This document shows positions 11,406 to 24,675 of a stretch of DNA of 62,500 nt, in pieces (position 1 is the stretch's first letter; every line of letters starts with the position of its first letter). The position numbers and the translations under genes are program-made. The notes beneath the pieces are model-generated. The model worked only from the letters and a program-made list of their open reading frames with translations, was not told the origin of the DNA and searched no databases. The DNA is from Glandiceps talaboti (lineage: Eukaryota; Hemichordata; Enteropneusta; Spengelidae). Location: positions 11,391,984 to 11,454,483 of the forward strand of contig NC_135567.1 in assembly GCF_964340395.1 (NCBI RefSeq), written 5' to 3'.

Positions 11406-11426
11406 TTGTGCAAGTGTAAAGAGTGA

Positions 11427-11889
11427 CGTCATGATCACATGATTATCTGATGCCATGCATGTGCACAGTCATGTGATCAGAGGTGTACTAGCATATATTA
11501 TATCACCACAACTGTAAAGACGAATCGACGACTACTAGTTTCCTGATAGATTTTAAAAAATATACTTTTAAAACATATTTCGCACTTTAGTACTACAGTT
11601 AGACTTTCTCAAAAATCTCCCCAAGGACTGAAACCCGACTATGCTGATATACCATAGACACTCTCCTACATTCACATGCCTTAGTATTTGTTCTTAGATA
11701 TTCTACAATAACTGAACAAATCTGGCTATCAAACTACATTGTACATTGATAACACCGACGACAAAACGGGCTAGCCTCAAACTACTGGCACTGACTTCCA
11801 AAGTACTTGGAAAAAAGTGGGAAAATGTGAAAAAAAATATTAATGAACTAAAATATTAATAAATACAGAACACAATTATGTTATTTGTC
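11427..11889. other. Intronic or intergenic, nothing seen
   Basis: AT-rich, no ORF or repeat relationship noticed, apart from short CATGTGATCA-type palindromic words near 11435-11480. Confidence 0.4.
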
Positions 11890-12480
11890 TGTGAGCAGGA
11901 ATTTGCGTTTCCGTTTTTTAACTAAGCAGAAATAGTTAACTGTGTCAACACTCATTGGCAGTATTCAGGTTAAAACGCATGCGCAGGAAATGAAGGCGAC
12001 AAACTAAGAACCACGCGTTACGTTGTGTCTGTTGGCACATACTCTGCCTTTATCATTTAGACCCAATAAAACTAAATCACATAATGTCATTGCTTAAAAG
12101 TTAACTAACAATGTTGATAACATATACAGGTGTGGAGTACTTGTTAGTTAATATTACTACAACAAAGTGCCGAATTGTGATTTTATGAACCGATCTATTA
12201 TCCGATCTGACGTACCTCTTATAGGTAAGAGCTCACGAGTCAAAGACCAAAATCCCAAGGTTATAATCTGACATAGTGTTTAAAAAAGTTTATTCACAGG
12301 TGATTGTTTAAGGATATTACCTTGCAATGTATTTAGACACCAGAAATACTAGCCGGTACGATATGGTACTGACTTCACAAAGTGTGTAGATAACTGTAAC
12401 TATGATCTATAAGTTACCCAGTAGTAATAGGCGTTAACATTTTATGGGCGAGCTAGGAAATCCTCAAATCGGATGTAGAC
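11890..12480 (+). repeat. Dispersed family E, member 1
   Basis: It shares with 13440-14060, in order, ACGCATGCG, GACAAACT, CGTTACGTTGT, ACTACAACAAAGT/ACTACAACAAAAGT, TTATGAACCGAT, AAGAGCTCACGA, AAGTTACCCAGT and TTTTATGGGCGAGCTAGG. The 3' half also matches 17150-17450 of the array unit. It is an old copy with many substitutions. No terminal inverted repeats or coding capacity were recognised. Confidence 0.75.
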
Positions 12481-12952
12481 ACTGTAGATGTACTGCTTTA
12501 AAATTTTCACAAAGTTTACACCAATTAAATACTTGCTACATAACCCATTGATTTTCGATTTAATTTGTTTAGGTTCTTCATATGATTGAAAAGATACACA
12601 GGAGACACGTTGTCTAAACACAAAATAATAAATGAGAAATTTGAGAATTTTAGTTTGTGTTACACAACAATTAATTTAAACTGCATTGATAACGATTGAC
12701 ATATTAATATACCGACGCCAAACAGTGTTCACCACAAACAACAGTTTTATTTCATCATTAGTGGGGAAATGTTAACGACCTTTACTTGAGGTGAGGGGAG
12801 AATTAAAGGCACTGACCTGAAACACTGGCAAATGATAATTAACTGACTTTAGCAAATATCGCAAAGTTACAATTAAATATAGTCAACATGGTGACGGAGA
12901 GCCAACATGTGACAACATGATTCATAAGTGAATGAATTCCGCATACTATTTT

Positions 12953-13135
12953 TGATTAATTAATTAATTAATTAATTAAGTGATTAATTAATTAATTAAT
13001 TAATTAATTAATTAATTTATTTATTTATTTATTTATTTTTAAATTGATCGGTCGGTCGGTCAGTCAGTCAGTCAGTCAGACAGACAGACAGACAGTCAGT
13101 CAGCAAGCTAACCAGCCAGTCAGTCAGCCAGCCAG
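12953..13135. repeat. (ATTA)n / (TTTA)n / (GGTC)n / (AGTC)n mosaic
   Basis: Consecutive tetranucleotide runs that change one base at a time, lying between E members 1 and 2. Confidence 0.95.
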
Positions 13136-13439
13136 GGGGATCATTTCCATCGTTATCATAACACAAAGCTTTTATCGCAGTTGAATTTTATTTCAACTAA
13201 AAATGTTTTAAAAAAATGGTGCTCTAGAAGGTTAAAGAATTGCTATTTACAATTAGAGAATTAGCGATATTAAAAAAAATTACATTTGTCGGTGTTTCAT
13301 GTTGACGACCGCATCGAGTAACATAGGTTTTTTTTTAAAATAATAATTAATTGTAACATTTACCAATCATACTGATTCCCATTTGTCTGTTATTAGAAAT
13401 TGCCGAAACACGTTTCTTGTCGGTTTAAACTATTATTTT

Positions 13440-14060
13440 GTTTTTAACCACCGAGACTGTTGCCATAGAAATACTTGACTATATCAACAGTCAATGACTT
13501 TTGTCAGTTATAACGCATGCGTACTGCATCTATTCTGTTTATTTTGTACTCTATTAACGACTGCCCACAATGGAACTCAAAGGGAGACAAACTGATACTC
13601 GTTACGTTGTATCTGTCGGTGCATTTACATTTCGTCTCAATAAAATAAAATCAATCACCTAATACCATTGCTTAAATATCAAATACGATTTGTATTAAGT
13701 ATGCAGGTGTGGTTTACTTGTTTTGTTATTATGACTACAACAAAAGTACCGAGTTTTGAATTTATGAACCGATTTATCTTGTCTGACGTATCCCATATAG
13801 CTAAGAGCTCACGAATTAAAATACACAATCTCCAGAATAGATTCTGAATTTTCAAAAGGTGCATTTACGGACAAAGCTTTTGGGGCAATCTCACTTGGCA
13901 ATTTATTTAGAAACTGGTAAGACTAGCTGTCATTTTTATGATACTGACTTTCTTAACTTGTTAGACACCTTTAACTACTATGTATAAGTTACCCAGTGAT
14001 GACATCATGGGAGTCACCATTTTATGGGCGAGCTAGGGAAGCTTGAAAATTTATATGGGT
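13440..14060 (+). repeat. Dispersed family E, member 2
   Basis: Diverged direct copy of 11890-12480 (shared blocks listed there), including TTATGAACCGATTTAT and ATTTTATGGGCGAGCTAGG. It ends about 155 bp before the array. A short minus ORF here is not conserved in the other members. Confidence 0.75.
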
Positions 14061-14308
14061 GCACACAGGTTTAGAATTTTGACAAGGTTTACGCTTTGTA
14101 AATAAAATGCCGATTTTTTTCATATCCGTTCAATATTAGATTTATAAGTGAAATAAAAACAAGCGATCCGACACAAGTACCGGTCAAATCAGCTAATGGT
14201 ACATGCTGTGTTTGTGGCACGAAAGAAGAGATTCAGTTGAGGTCAAATTTACCCACCTATACCCAACCTGTGACCCACCTAACTATCATCTCTGTCAAGG
14301 GGTAGTAC

Positions 14309-14391
14309 GAGACAAAGTGATACTTTTGACTTCACAGCCCCAGGGGAGAGGTCACCGGAGGTGAATTAAGTCAAAGGTATCACTTCGTCTC
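14309..14391. repeat. 83-nt foldback, array copy 1
   Basis: Arms GAGACAAAGTGATACTTTTG and the matching 3' arm ending TCACTTCGTCTC flank CCCCAGGGG. The same element starts near 20469, 26247 and 32206 in copies 2-4. Confidence 0.7.
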
Positions 14392-16053
14392 ATACTCACC
14401 ACATTTACTCATCCTCTGCTAAAGATTTACCCCTTTGGAAAGACATGGTCAAATATGACATATCGTATAGTGAACTAAACTCTAGTGAAAGTTACAGCGG
14501 GTTGAAAATACAGCAAACTCAACTTTTACAGAAGAGGATATGAACAATGAGTTCCAAAGTTACGTTTTATTTATTGATGTAGTATATAATGGATATGCAA
14601 TATCATGTCTGGTAGCGCAGAATTTTTCTTTCGACAAGGCATGAAGGAGCAGCAATGCAAAGTTTTGCCTTTACTGAAGGCATTCAGTTTACATCTAATA
14701 TAAACATATTGTTGATCAATAGCATAGAATCAATTGAATCGTTACTATACAAAGTTATGTATTCGAATGAATAGACCCAATTATTTTTATTCAAAACTAG
14801 TGTCTATTCTCTCACTCATGCCATTATGTCGTATGCATTGTCTACATTTCTACTAGTATAGCTGTTTGGTTGGCGTTACATGTCATTTCATAGGAACAAC
14901 ATGAATAGACGTGTTCTCCACTGTTACATTTGATTACGTTATTTCATCGAAATTCTAAAATAAAACAGAATAAAGGACAATGTAGTATAAAATAAAGATG
15001 ATAAATTCAGTATCTGAAGAATATCTTTTATAATATTTCAAAGGAACAATATGAATAGATGCATATTTAGTTTAGTTATTCAGCGTGAAGGCACTCTTAC
15101 ATTCGATTACGCAACGAACTTCCTCTTGGCCAGTCATGAATAAAGGTTGAAAGTAACAGCAGAGACACATTCTAATGTACCACCCAACCCCAATCACCAA
15201 CCCACCAGAAAATAGTATCTTAAATCAAATTTTATTGTACTGTTAGCTATCATTCCACGTGTTTTAGTACTCAAAGAAAATCTGACATTCAAATCCTCAA
15301 CGTAAACAACATGGAATGTACCCTTTTACATCTTTTGGTAATTCTCATGCGCAAATAACCTTCATTGCTGGGAATAAGTAGTCACATGCCAACTTGATGA
15401 CTAAGGCTATCTCATTTTGACACCATTGCAAAGTGGGAAATTAATGAGCACTCACGAAATGCCTTTAACAACTATTCATTTACTTTTTAACATATTTCTA
15501 CAGAACATAGAGGGAGAACTGCATACAGAACAAATAACACGTTCTAAAGTAGCTGCCATACTGACTTTTTCCATTGCTCTAGAAAGTATCTCAATTGGTC
15601 AAAAATAGGGGTAAAACATTCTGAAGGTTTCTAAAGGTGTTTTACTGAGTGATGTTTCTTTTCTATCTAATATTTGCAAGAGGTCCAATTTATGTAACTT
15701 GTATGCTAATATTGAGGGGTAAAATTTCAAATTTTGTGTAGACCTAAACTTGGACTCTATATCCTGTGTATAATGTACCTTTCCAGGATTCAACACTACA
15801 TGTGTAGATACATATTAAAACCAGATGCCAGATCTGAAAAGGAATATTTTTAATGTGTGTATGTACACTTGATAACAAGCCACACCAATACGCCGAAATT
15901 GGTCAAAAGGTCATATAATTTGGCAAGGTTCGTTCTATGCAATAAATGAATGCCTTTATTTTTTTTTACGATGCATGTACCCATGAATGTACATGGGCAA
16001 GGAAGCCACTGAGGCTTTTATAGACCCCTTACTGTTCTGAGGTGTTATCGATA

Positions 16054-16590
16054 CAATCAATCAATCAATCGATGCAATTTATATAGCGCCAATTCCACTA
16101 TGACAAGAGTTCAAAAGCTTTAAAATGATTAATTGATGTAGTCACGATAATCCTTTCTGGTAAACTGTTCCAAATGTCTATGACGTATTGACTGGAAAAT
16201 ATTTACGTATATCCAATCTAGATTAAAATAATTACTAACTAATTACAATGATTCAGTTGATGTAGTAATAACAATAACCCTTTCTGGTAAACTGTTCCAA
16301 ATGTTTACAACATGTTGACTGAAAATATATTTTGGTATATCCAATCTGGATCAGTCTTTAAATCATTTCAATCTATATCCCCTTGTTGTCGATGTAGATA
16401 CTTTGATAAATACAACTGGATCAAGGAGAATATGTAAATGGAAAAGTTTATACACTTCCAGCAAATCAGCTCTAATTCAACTAGTTTCTAAAGTTCTCAG
16501 TTTCAATATGCGTAACTAGAACTGTCCTCATAATTCAAGCCACCAAGCTGCGGAATCATCCTGGTGAAACGACGCTGCACTTTTTTCCAA
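16054..16590 (-). mobile_element. LINE 3' end remnant, array copy 1
   Basis: Reverse complement of 484-1020: CAATCAATCAATCGATGC tail, GCGC(C) TATATA block, then the broken ORF2 C-terminus. It is the reference for the internal deletion in copy 2. Confidence 0.75.
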
Positions 16591-17510
16591 AAATGCAATA
16601 TCCCTATTCGTATATATGTGGGGAAGACACTGGGGAAGCATAGTCAAGATTTTGACTTACTAGTGCTTTAAAAGATAAAAACCAACCAGAGTATTCATAG
16701 TAACTGAAATAATTCATGGTTGGCGTACATTTTTGAAAGAATAGCAATCAGCAACATCAAACAATACAGGAAATCAAATAAACCGGAAGCGTCATACATA
16801 ATATGCAAATGATATGCAAATAAAGAAGCCAGAATTTATAATATTGTGTTTAAAATGCAAAATTATACAACAGTCTACAAGTTTATAGTCTACGGGATGC
16901 CCATAAGTACATTTATACAGATATAAAGTAATCGTACAGTTCACATATTTTAATTTGCCATCAATATACAGAAAACCCATTATTTTACATCATTTATGAA
17001 ATTGCTGCAAAAATTACCCTTAATATTGAAATAAAAATTGCCAACATATATTTTTTAATTGCTCAGATGATGGGGAACACAATGACATATGTTGGCAAAA
17101 ATTAACATGAATTTCACACGAAACCCAAAAATCTGCCATATGCCCCCGCACAACAATAACAAAGTACCGAAATGTGGTTTTATGAACCGATTTATTATCC
17201 TCTCTGACAAACTTCATGTATGTAAGATCTCAGAAGTCAAAGAGCACAATATCTAAGGATTGATTCTAATAAACAAGTCACGACTTTGGTGTATTTACCA
17301 GTACATAAGGCATTTTGAGGATATTGCTAGGCAATTCATTTAAACACTAATAAGATGGTCTGGCATATTTATGGAATTGACTTCATATGCTTGTTAGATA
17401 GCTGTAATAATTATCAACAAACTACCCAGCGACGATGTCATAAGGTAAGTCGTGAAAAACTAGGTTGGGGTCGGGTAACCGTGTGTTATTTAGCCTAATA
17501 TTGATGTATT

Positions 17511-18036
17511 GTGTTGTGTTGTGTTGTGTTGTGGTTTAGTCTACTCTTGTCCTGTGTTGTCCTGTGTTTTCTTGTGCGGCGTGAAGTGGTGAGGTGTGAT
17601 GTGGTGTGATGTGACTTGGCTTGGCACTGTGTTGCATTGTGTTGTTTTATGTTGGCTTGTATTGTTTTGTTTTGTGTTGTGTTGTGTTGTGTTGTGTTGT
17701 GTTGTGTTGTGTTGTGTTGTGTAGTGTTGTGTTGTGTTGTGTAGTTTAGTCTACTCTTGTCCTGTGTTGTCCTGTGTTTTCTTGTGCGGCGTGAAGTGGT
17801 GTGGTGTGCTATGGTGTGACTTGGCTTGGCACTGTGTTGGATTGTGTTGTTTTATGTTGGGTTGTATTGTGTTGTGTTGTGTTGTGTTGTGTTGTGTTGT
17901 GTTGTGTTGTGTTGTGTTGTGTTGTATTGTATTGTGTTGTGTTGTGTTGTGTTTCAATGTGTTGCATTGTATTGTGTTGTGTTGTGTTGTGTTGTGTTGT
18001 GTTGTGTTGTGTTGTGTTGTGTTGTGTTGTGTTGTC
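17511..18036. repeat. GTGTT pentanucleotide minisatellite, copy 1
   Basis: Long GTGTT runs with two interruptions of a non-repetitive segment that begins TTTAGTCTACTCTTGTCC and includes GTGCGGCGTGAAGTGGTG. Cys/Val/Leu-rich ORFs here are repeat translations. Equivalents: 23280-23780, 29446-29730, 35401-35926. Confidence 0.97.
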
Positions 18037-18569
18037 TTTGATACTGTGTAGGATTTTTTCTGTTCCTATGGCGATAAAATGGAGATATCTGACCGGTTGT
18101 TGTTAACCTGCTATACTGTGATGTTAAGACCAGGCCCTAGGTAAATGCACCATTGATAGATTAGTTCATTTTACACGTCAGCCGAATATATATTTACTGT
18201 TGTTGTCCTTGTTAAACATTATCTCAGAGTTGTGTCCTTGTACAAGTTGCTACTCATATGTCAGATAAAGAGTCCTAACCTGATATTATGATATGGTGTT
18301 GTTAAGCCTACGTCAGAGTGTGAATAGTGTAATGTAATCACGTGACCATGACGACATGATTAAATAACACTCGCAATCGTATACAAGGTCACTATATATC
18401 TGTAGCATATCTACACAGTCATATACTTGATGATTTAATATTTGATACACATGTTATATAAATATAGACGAATTTGGTGATGTAGATGCATATCTATAAG
18501 CACAGAAGTAATATTATTGTCTGTCAGGCCTAATAGGCCGCTGTATTCAGTACTCATCAAAGACACATG

Positions 18570-18688
18570 CATATGTATGTCTGTATGTCTCTGTCTCTCT
18601 GTCTTTCTGTCAATCTGTCCGTCCATCCATCCGTCCGCTAGCCCACCCACCTGCCTGTCTGTCTGCCTGCCCATCGGTCAACTTGTAA

Positions 18689-18783
<95 letters not shown>

Positions 18784-18852
18784 TTACCTTCCCATCTCTT
18801 TATCTGTCTGTCTGTATGTCTGTCTGTCTGTCTGCCTGTCTGGCTGCCTGCC

Positions 18853-18895
<43 letters not shown>

Positions 18896-18900
18896 GTCTG
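18570..18900. repeat. (GTCT)n-(TCTA)n-(GTCT)n microsatellite, copy 1
   Basis: Three-part tetranucleotide block with different repeat counts in each copy (about 24320-24680, 30270-30642, 36470-36836). The length differences are useful for telling copies apart in reads. Confidence 0.97.
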
Positions 18901-20152
18901 TGGGGGGCTGTCACCATGTACACCATGTGTGTGTCTGCCTATGTGCTCATATATGATTGGCTGGAACTATGTTACACAGGTGTAGCAGATGCCTAGTATA
19001 CTGCATGGTAATATTAGCATATGAAAGCAATGCAGAGAATTATAGTTTGCCCGTACTATAGCAGTAGTTTCCAAGTGAAGTCTTTAACTTTCCAAATTGA
19101 ATGAAGGAGAAAATTTGTCGATATGGACCGGATTTTGTTGAGCCGCGTACAAAGTGAGAGAGGTGAACTGTTCATAAAGGATATATAGCAAATTCACTGT
19201 TCAACTAATTACTCCAATCGGGAAATTTAGGATAACTGAAGAGCGCGGTGTGGAGGCTGCCAGTTAGACGCACTAAGACCAAACATATATGTGTTGGTAT
19301 TCGATTTTCTCATATTTGGTTACATTAGCTATATTCTATTAACGTGATGACTTCAAATGTTTTTTTTAGTAGCATCTGAAATATTATGAAATATACTGGG
19401 ATTTACTGTTCAACTGTACTCACCATTTCTATTCTTTATATCTAAAAAACTTTCACATGAATTATATAATTTTATCGGTGCAAAATGTAGTACATGACCT
19501 ACAAGTGGTGAACGCGTATGCAGAGGCTAAGCCTAATTTACTAAAATTTACAACTCATGATCAGACCTTGTAACTGCTATGTTTATAACCTCGCAGGTCA
19601 GCGTATTTATAAACATTGTGGTAAAACTATCAATTTTGAAATTGGCAACATGATGATTGTGAAAATAATATATTTATCACAGCGCAGTTTAGACTAGTAT
19701 GTTTATAATAGGTACTGGCGAGACACATAGCCATTTCGTGGTACTAATTCACTAAGATAAAAAATGGCGTCCACCACAAAGGTCATAAGGTCAAAGATAC
19801 CATGTTTGGATGCATTGTTCATTTCTCATTACCGAGCGATTTACAGTAAGACAACTCGGCATACTTCGTTCCTATCAATGTCGTATTTAACCTATGACAT
19901 TATCTCAAATGTTGTGTTTCTTTGTCTGAATGCAAACACTTGTGTATCTCTCCCAGCGCTACGAGGCGACGCAATGTGACGGCGGTTTGCTGGGACGTGA
20001 AAGATCATGTGAGGTCACATTGGGTTATATTCGCGTGCACAGTTGCCATTCGAATCGAGTGTTTTACATCATCGTTAAATTAGTTTGTATAGTTTATTTT
20101 CTAATCATTCATTTTAATTATCGATGCTATCTTATTCAGTTTGTACAACTTG

Positions 20153-23100
20153 GCGAATCTCATAGGGTGAACATATTACACTAACCTAGATCGTGGTGGT
20201 GTCTGTGGATGGTAGGCTATTAGCCTGAATGAGAATGAATGGGTACTCTTAGGTAGGTTTTAGTTGAGTAGACGTGGTAACAAGGACAAAAATAGTTGAC
20301 AAAACAACTACTTGAGTAGTAGACCTGATTAATATTTTTTTCAAAATTATTGCCTAGTATTAATTTGATTTTACTGGCACGAAAGAAGAGATTCAGTTGA
20401 GGTCAAATTTACCCACCTATACCCAACCTGTGACCCACCTAACTATCATCTATGTCAAGGGGTAGTACGAGACAAAGTGATACTTTTGACTTCACAGCCC
20501 CAGGGGAGAGGTCACCGGAGGTGAATTAAGTCAAAGGTATCACTTCGTCTCATACTCACCACATTTACTCATCCTCTGCTAAAGATTTACCCCTTTGGAA
20601 AGACATGGTCAAATATGACATATCGTATAGTGAACTAAACTCTAGTGAAAGTTACAGCGGGTTGAAAATACAGCAAACTCAACTTTTACAGAAGAGGATA
20701 TGAACAATGAGTTCCAAAGTTACGTTTTATTTATTGATGTAGTATATAATGGATATGCAATATCATGTCTGGTAGCGCAGAATTTTTCTTTCGACAAGGC
20801 ATGAAGGAGCAGCAATGCAAAGTTTTGCCTTTACTGAAGGCATTCAGTTTACATCTAATATAAACATATTGTTGATCAATAGCATAGAATCAATTGAATC
20901 GTTACTATACAAAGTTATGTATTCGAATGAATAGACCCAATTATTTTTATTCAAAACTAGTGTCTATTCTCTCACTCATGCCATTATGTCGTATGCATTG
21001 TCTACATTTCTACTAGTATAGCTGTTTGGTTGGCGTTACATGTCATTTCATAGGAACAACATGAATAGACGTGTTCTCCACTGTTACATTTGATTACGTT
21101 ATTTCATCGAAATTCTAAAATAAAACAGAATAAAGGACAATGTAGTATAAAATAAAGATGATAAATTCAGTATCTGAAGAATATCTTTTATAATATTTCA
21201 AAGGAACAATATGAATAGATGCATATTTAGTTTAGTTATTCAGCGTGAAGGCACTCTTACATTCGATTACGCAACGAACTTCCTCTTGGCCAGTCATGAA
21301 TAAAGGTTGAAAGTAACAGCAGAGACACATTCTAATGTACCACCCAACCCCAATCACCAACCCACCAGAAAATAGTATCTTAAATCAAATTTTATTGTAC
21401 TGTTAGCTATCATTCCACGTGTTTTAGTACTCAAAGAAAATCTGACATTCAAATCCTCAACGTAAACAACATGGAATGTACCCTTTTACATCTTTTGGTA
21501 ATTCTCATGCGCAAATAACCTTCATTGCTGGGAATAAGTAGTCACATGCCAACTTGATGACTAAGGCTATCTCATTTTGACACCATTGCAAAGTGGGAAA
21601 TTAATGAGCACTCATGAAATGCCTTTAACAACGATTCATTTACTTTTTAACATATTTCTACAGAACATAGAGGGAGAACTGCATACAGAACAAATAACAC
21701 GTTCTAAAGTAGCTGCCATATTGACTTTTTCCATTGCTCTAGAAAGTATCTCAATTGGTCAAAAATAGGGGTAAAACATTCTGAAGGTTTCTAAAGGTGT
21801 TTTACTGAGTGATGTTTCTTTTCTATCTAATATTTGCAAGAGGTCCAATTTATGTAACTTGTATGCTAATATTGAGGGGTAAAATTTCAAATTTTGTGTA
21901 GACCTAAACTTGGACTCTATATCCTGTGTATAATGTACCTTTCCAGGATTCAACACTACATGTGTAGATACATATTAAAACCAGATGCCAGATCTGAAAA
22001 GGAATATTTTTAATGTGTGTATGTACACTTGATAACAAGCCACACCAATACGCCGAAATTGGTCAAAAGGTCATATAATTTGGCAAGGTTCGTTCTATGC
22101 AATAAATGAATGCCTTTATTTTTTTTTACGATGCATGTACCCATGAATGTACATGGGCAAGGAAGCCACTGAGGCTTTTATAGACCCCTTACTGTTCTGA
22201 GGTGTTATCGATACAATCAATCAATCAATCGATGCAATTTATATAGCGCCAATTCCACTATGACAAGTTCTCAGTTTCAATATGCGTAACTAGAACTGTC
22301 CTCACAATTCAAGCCACCAAGCTGCGGAATCATCCTGGTGAAACGACGCTGCACTTTTTTCCAAAAATGCAATATCCCTATTCGTATATATGTGGGGAAG
22401 ACACTGGGGAAGCATAGTCAAGATTTTGACTTACTAGTGCTTTAAAAGATAAAAACCAACCAGAGTATTCATAGTAACTGAAATAATTCATGGTTGGCGT
22501 ACATTTTTGAAAGAATAGCAATCAGCAACATCAAACAATACAGGAAATCAAATAAACCGGAAGCGTCATACATAATATGCAAATGATATGCAAATAAAGA
22601 AGCCAGAATTTATAATATTGTGTTTAAAATGCAAAATTATACAACAGTCTACAAGTTTATAGTCTACGGGATGCCCATAAGTACATTTATACAGATATAA
22701 AGTAATCGTACAGTTCACATATTTTAATTTGCCATCAATATACAGAAAACCCATTATTTTACATCATTTATGAAATTGCTGCAAAAATTACCCTTAATAT
22801 TGAAATAAAAATTGCCAACATATATTTTTTAATTGCTCAGATGATGGGGAACACAATGACATATGTTGGCAAAAATTAACATGAATTTCACACGAAACCC
22901 AAAAATCTGCCATATGCCCCCGCACTACAATAACAAAGTACCGAAATGTGGTTTTATGAACCGATTTATTATCCTCTCTGACAAACTTCATGTATGTAAG
23001 ATCTCAGAAGTCAAAGAGCACAATATCTAAGGATTGATTCTAATAAACAAGTCACGACTTTGGTGTATTTACCAGTACATAAGGCATTTTGAGGATATTG

Positions 23101-24432
23101 CTAGGCAATTCATTTAAACACTAATAAGATGGTCTGGCATATTTATGGAATTGACTTCATATGCTTGTTAGATAGCTGTAATAATTATCAACAAACTACC
23201 CAGCGACGATGTCATAAGGTAAGTCGTGAAAAACTAGGTTGGGGTCGGGTAACCGTGTGTTATTTAGCCTAATATTGATGTATTGTGTTGTGTTGTGTTG
23301 TGTTGTGGTTTAGTCTACTCTTGTCCTGTGTTGTCCTGTGTTTTCTTGTGCGGCGTGAAGTGGTGAGGTGTGATGTGGTGTGATGTGACTTGGCTTGGCA
23401 CTGTGTTGCATTGTGTTGTTTTATGTTGGCTTGTATTGTTTTGTTTTGTGTTGTGTTGTGTTGTGTTGTGTTGTGTTGTGTTGTGTTGTGTAGTGTTGTG
23501 TTGTGTTGTGTAGTTTAGTCTACTCTTGTCCTGTGTTGTCCTGTGTTTTCTTGTGCGGCGTGAAGTGGTGTGGTGTGCTATGGTGTGACTTGGCTTGGCA
23601 CTGTGTTGGATTGTGTTGTTTTATGTTGGGTTGTATTGTGTTGTGTTGTGTTGTGTTGTGTTGTGTTGTGTTGTGTTGTGTTGTGTTGTATTGTATTGTG
23701 TTGTGTTGTGTTGTGTTGCAATGTGTTGCATTGTATTGTGTTGTGTTGTGTTGTGTTGTGTTGTGTTGTGTTGTGTTGTCTTTGATACTGTGTAGGATTT
23801 TTTCTGTTCCTATGGCGATAAAATGGAGATATCTGACCGGTTGTTGTTAACCTGCTATACTATGATGTTAAGACCAGGCCCTAGGTAAATGCACCATTGA
23901 TAGATTAGTTCATTTTACACGTCAGCCGAATATATATTTACTGTTGTTGTCCTTGTTAAACATTATCTCAGAGTTGTGTCCTTGTACAAGTTGCTACTCA
24001 TATGTCAGATAAAGAGTCCTAACCTGATATTATGATATGGTGTTGTTAAGCCTACGTCAGAGTGTGAATAGTGTAATGTAATCACGTGACCATGACGACA
24101 TGATTAAATAACACTCGCAATCGTATACAAGGTCACTATATATCTGTAGCATATCTACACAGTCATATACTTGATGATTTAATATTTGATACACATGTTA
24201 TATAAATATAGACGAATTTGGTGATGTAGATGCATATCTATAAGCACAGAAGTAATATTATTGTCTGTCAGGCCTAATAGGCCGCTGTATTCAGTACTCA
24301 TCAAAGACACATGCATATGTATGTCTGTATGTCTCTGTCTCTCTGTCTTTCTGTCAATCTGTCCGTCCATCCATCCGTCCGCTAGCCCACCCACCTGCCT
24401 GTCTGTCTGCCTGCCCATCGGTCAACTTGTAA

Positions 24433-24515
<83 letters not shown>

Positions 24516-24550
24516 CTATCTATTTATCTATTTACCTTCCCATCTCTTTA

Positions 24551-24605
<55 letters not shown>

Positions 24606-24628
24606 GCCTGTCTGGCTGCCTGCCTGCC

Positions 24629-24675
<47 letters not shown>

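Larger units (their letters stand above)
14216..20152 (+). repeat. Array copy 1 (lacks the first ~223 bp)
   Basis: First of four head-to-tail copies. The unit phase used here starts GCGAATCTCATAGG and ends TTTGTACAACTTG. This copy begins inside the unit at GGCACGAAAGAAG. Its order is: foldback repeat 14309-14391, unique sequence, LINE tail on the minus strand 16054-16590, family E 17030-17450, GTGTT minisatellite 17511-18036, TCTA/GTCT microsatellite about 18570-18900, unique sequence to the end. It differs from copies 2-4 at several shared positions (for example CACGAAATGCC for CATGAAATGCC near 15455), so it is the earliest branch. Its small ORFs recur in all copies but show no domain, splice signals or coding bias I can defend. 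Confidence 0.95.

Noticed and set aside
15417-15796. ORFs of 63 and 65 codons on opposite strands, repeated in every unit and in the inverted copy
   Set aside because: Short, overlapping antisense frames in non-coding sequence; no family resemblance.
19764-20184. Two small ORFs (71 and 84 codons) identical in all four array copies
   Set aside because: They are conserved only because the copies are recent. They overlap each other in different frames and show no domain, signal peptide or splice context.
20153-20375. Unit as a Helitron or TIR transposon
   Set aside because: Ends GCGAATCTC and ACAACTTG show no TC/CTRR plus hairpin, no inverted repeats and no target-site duplication.
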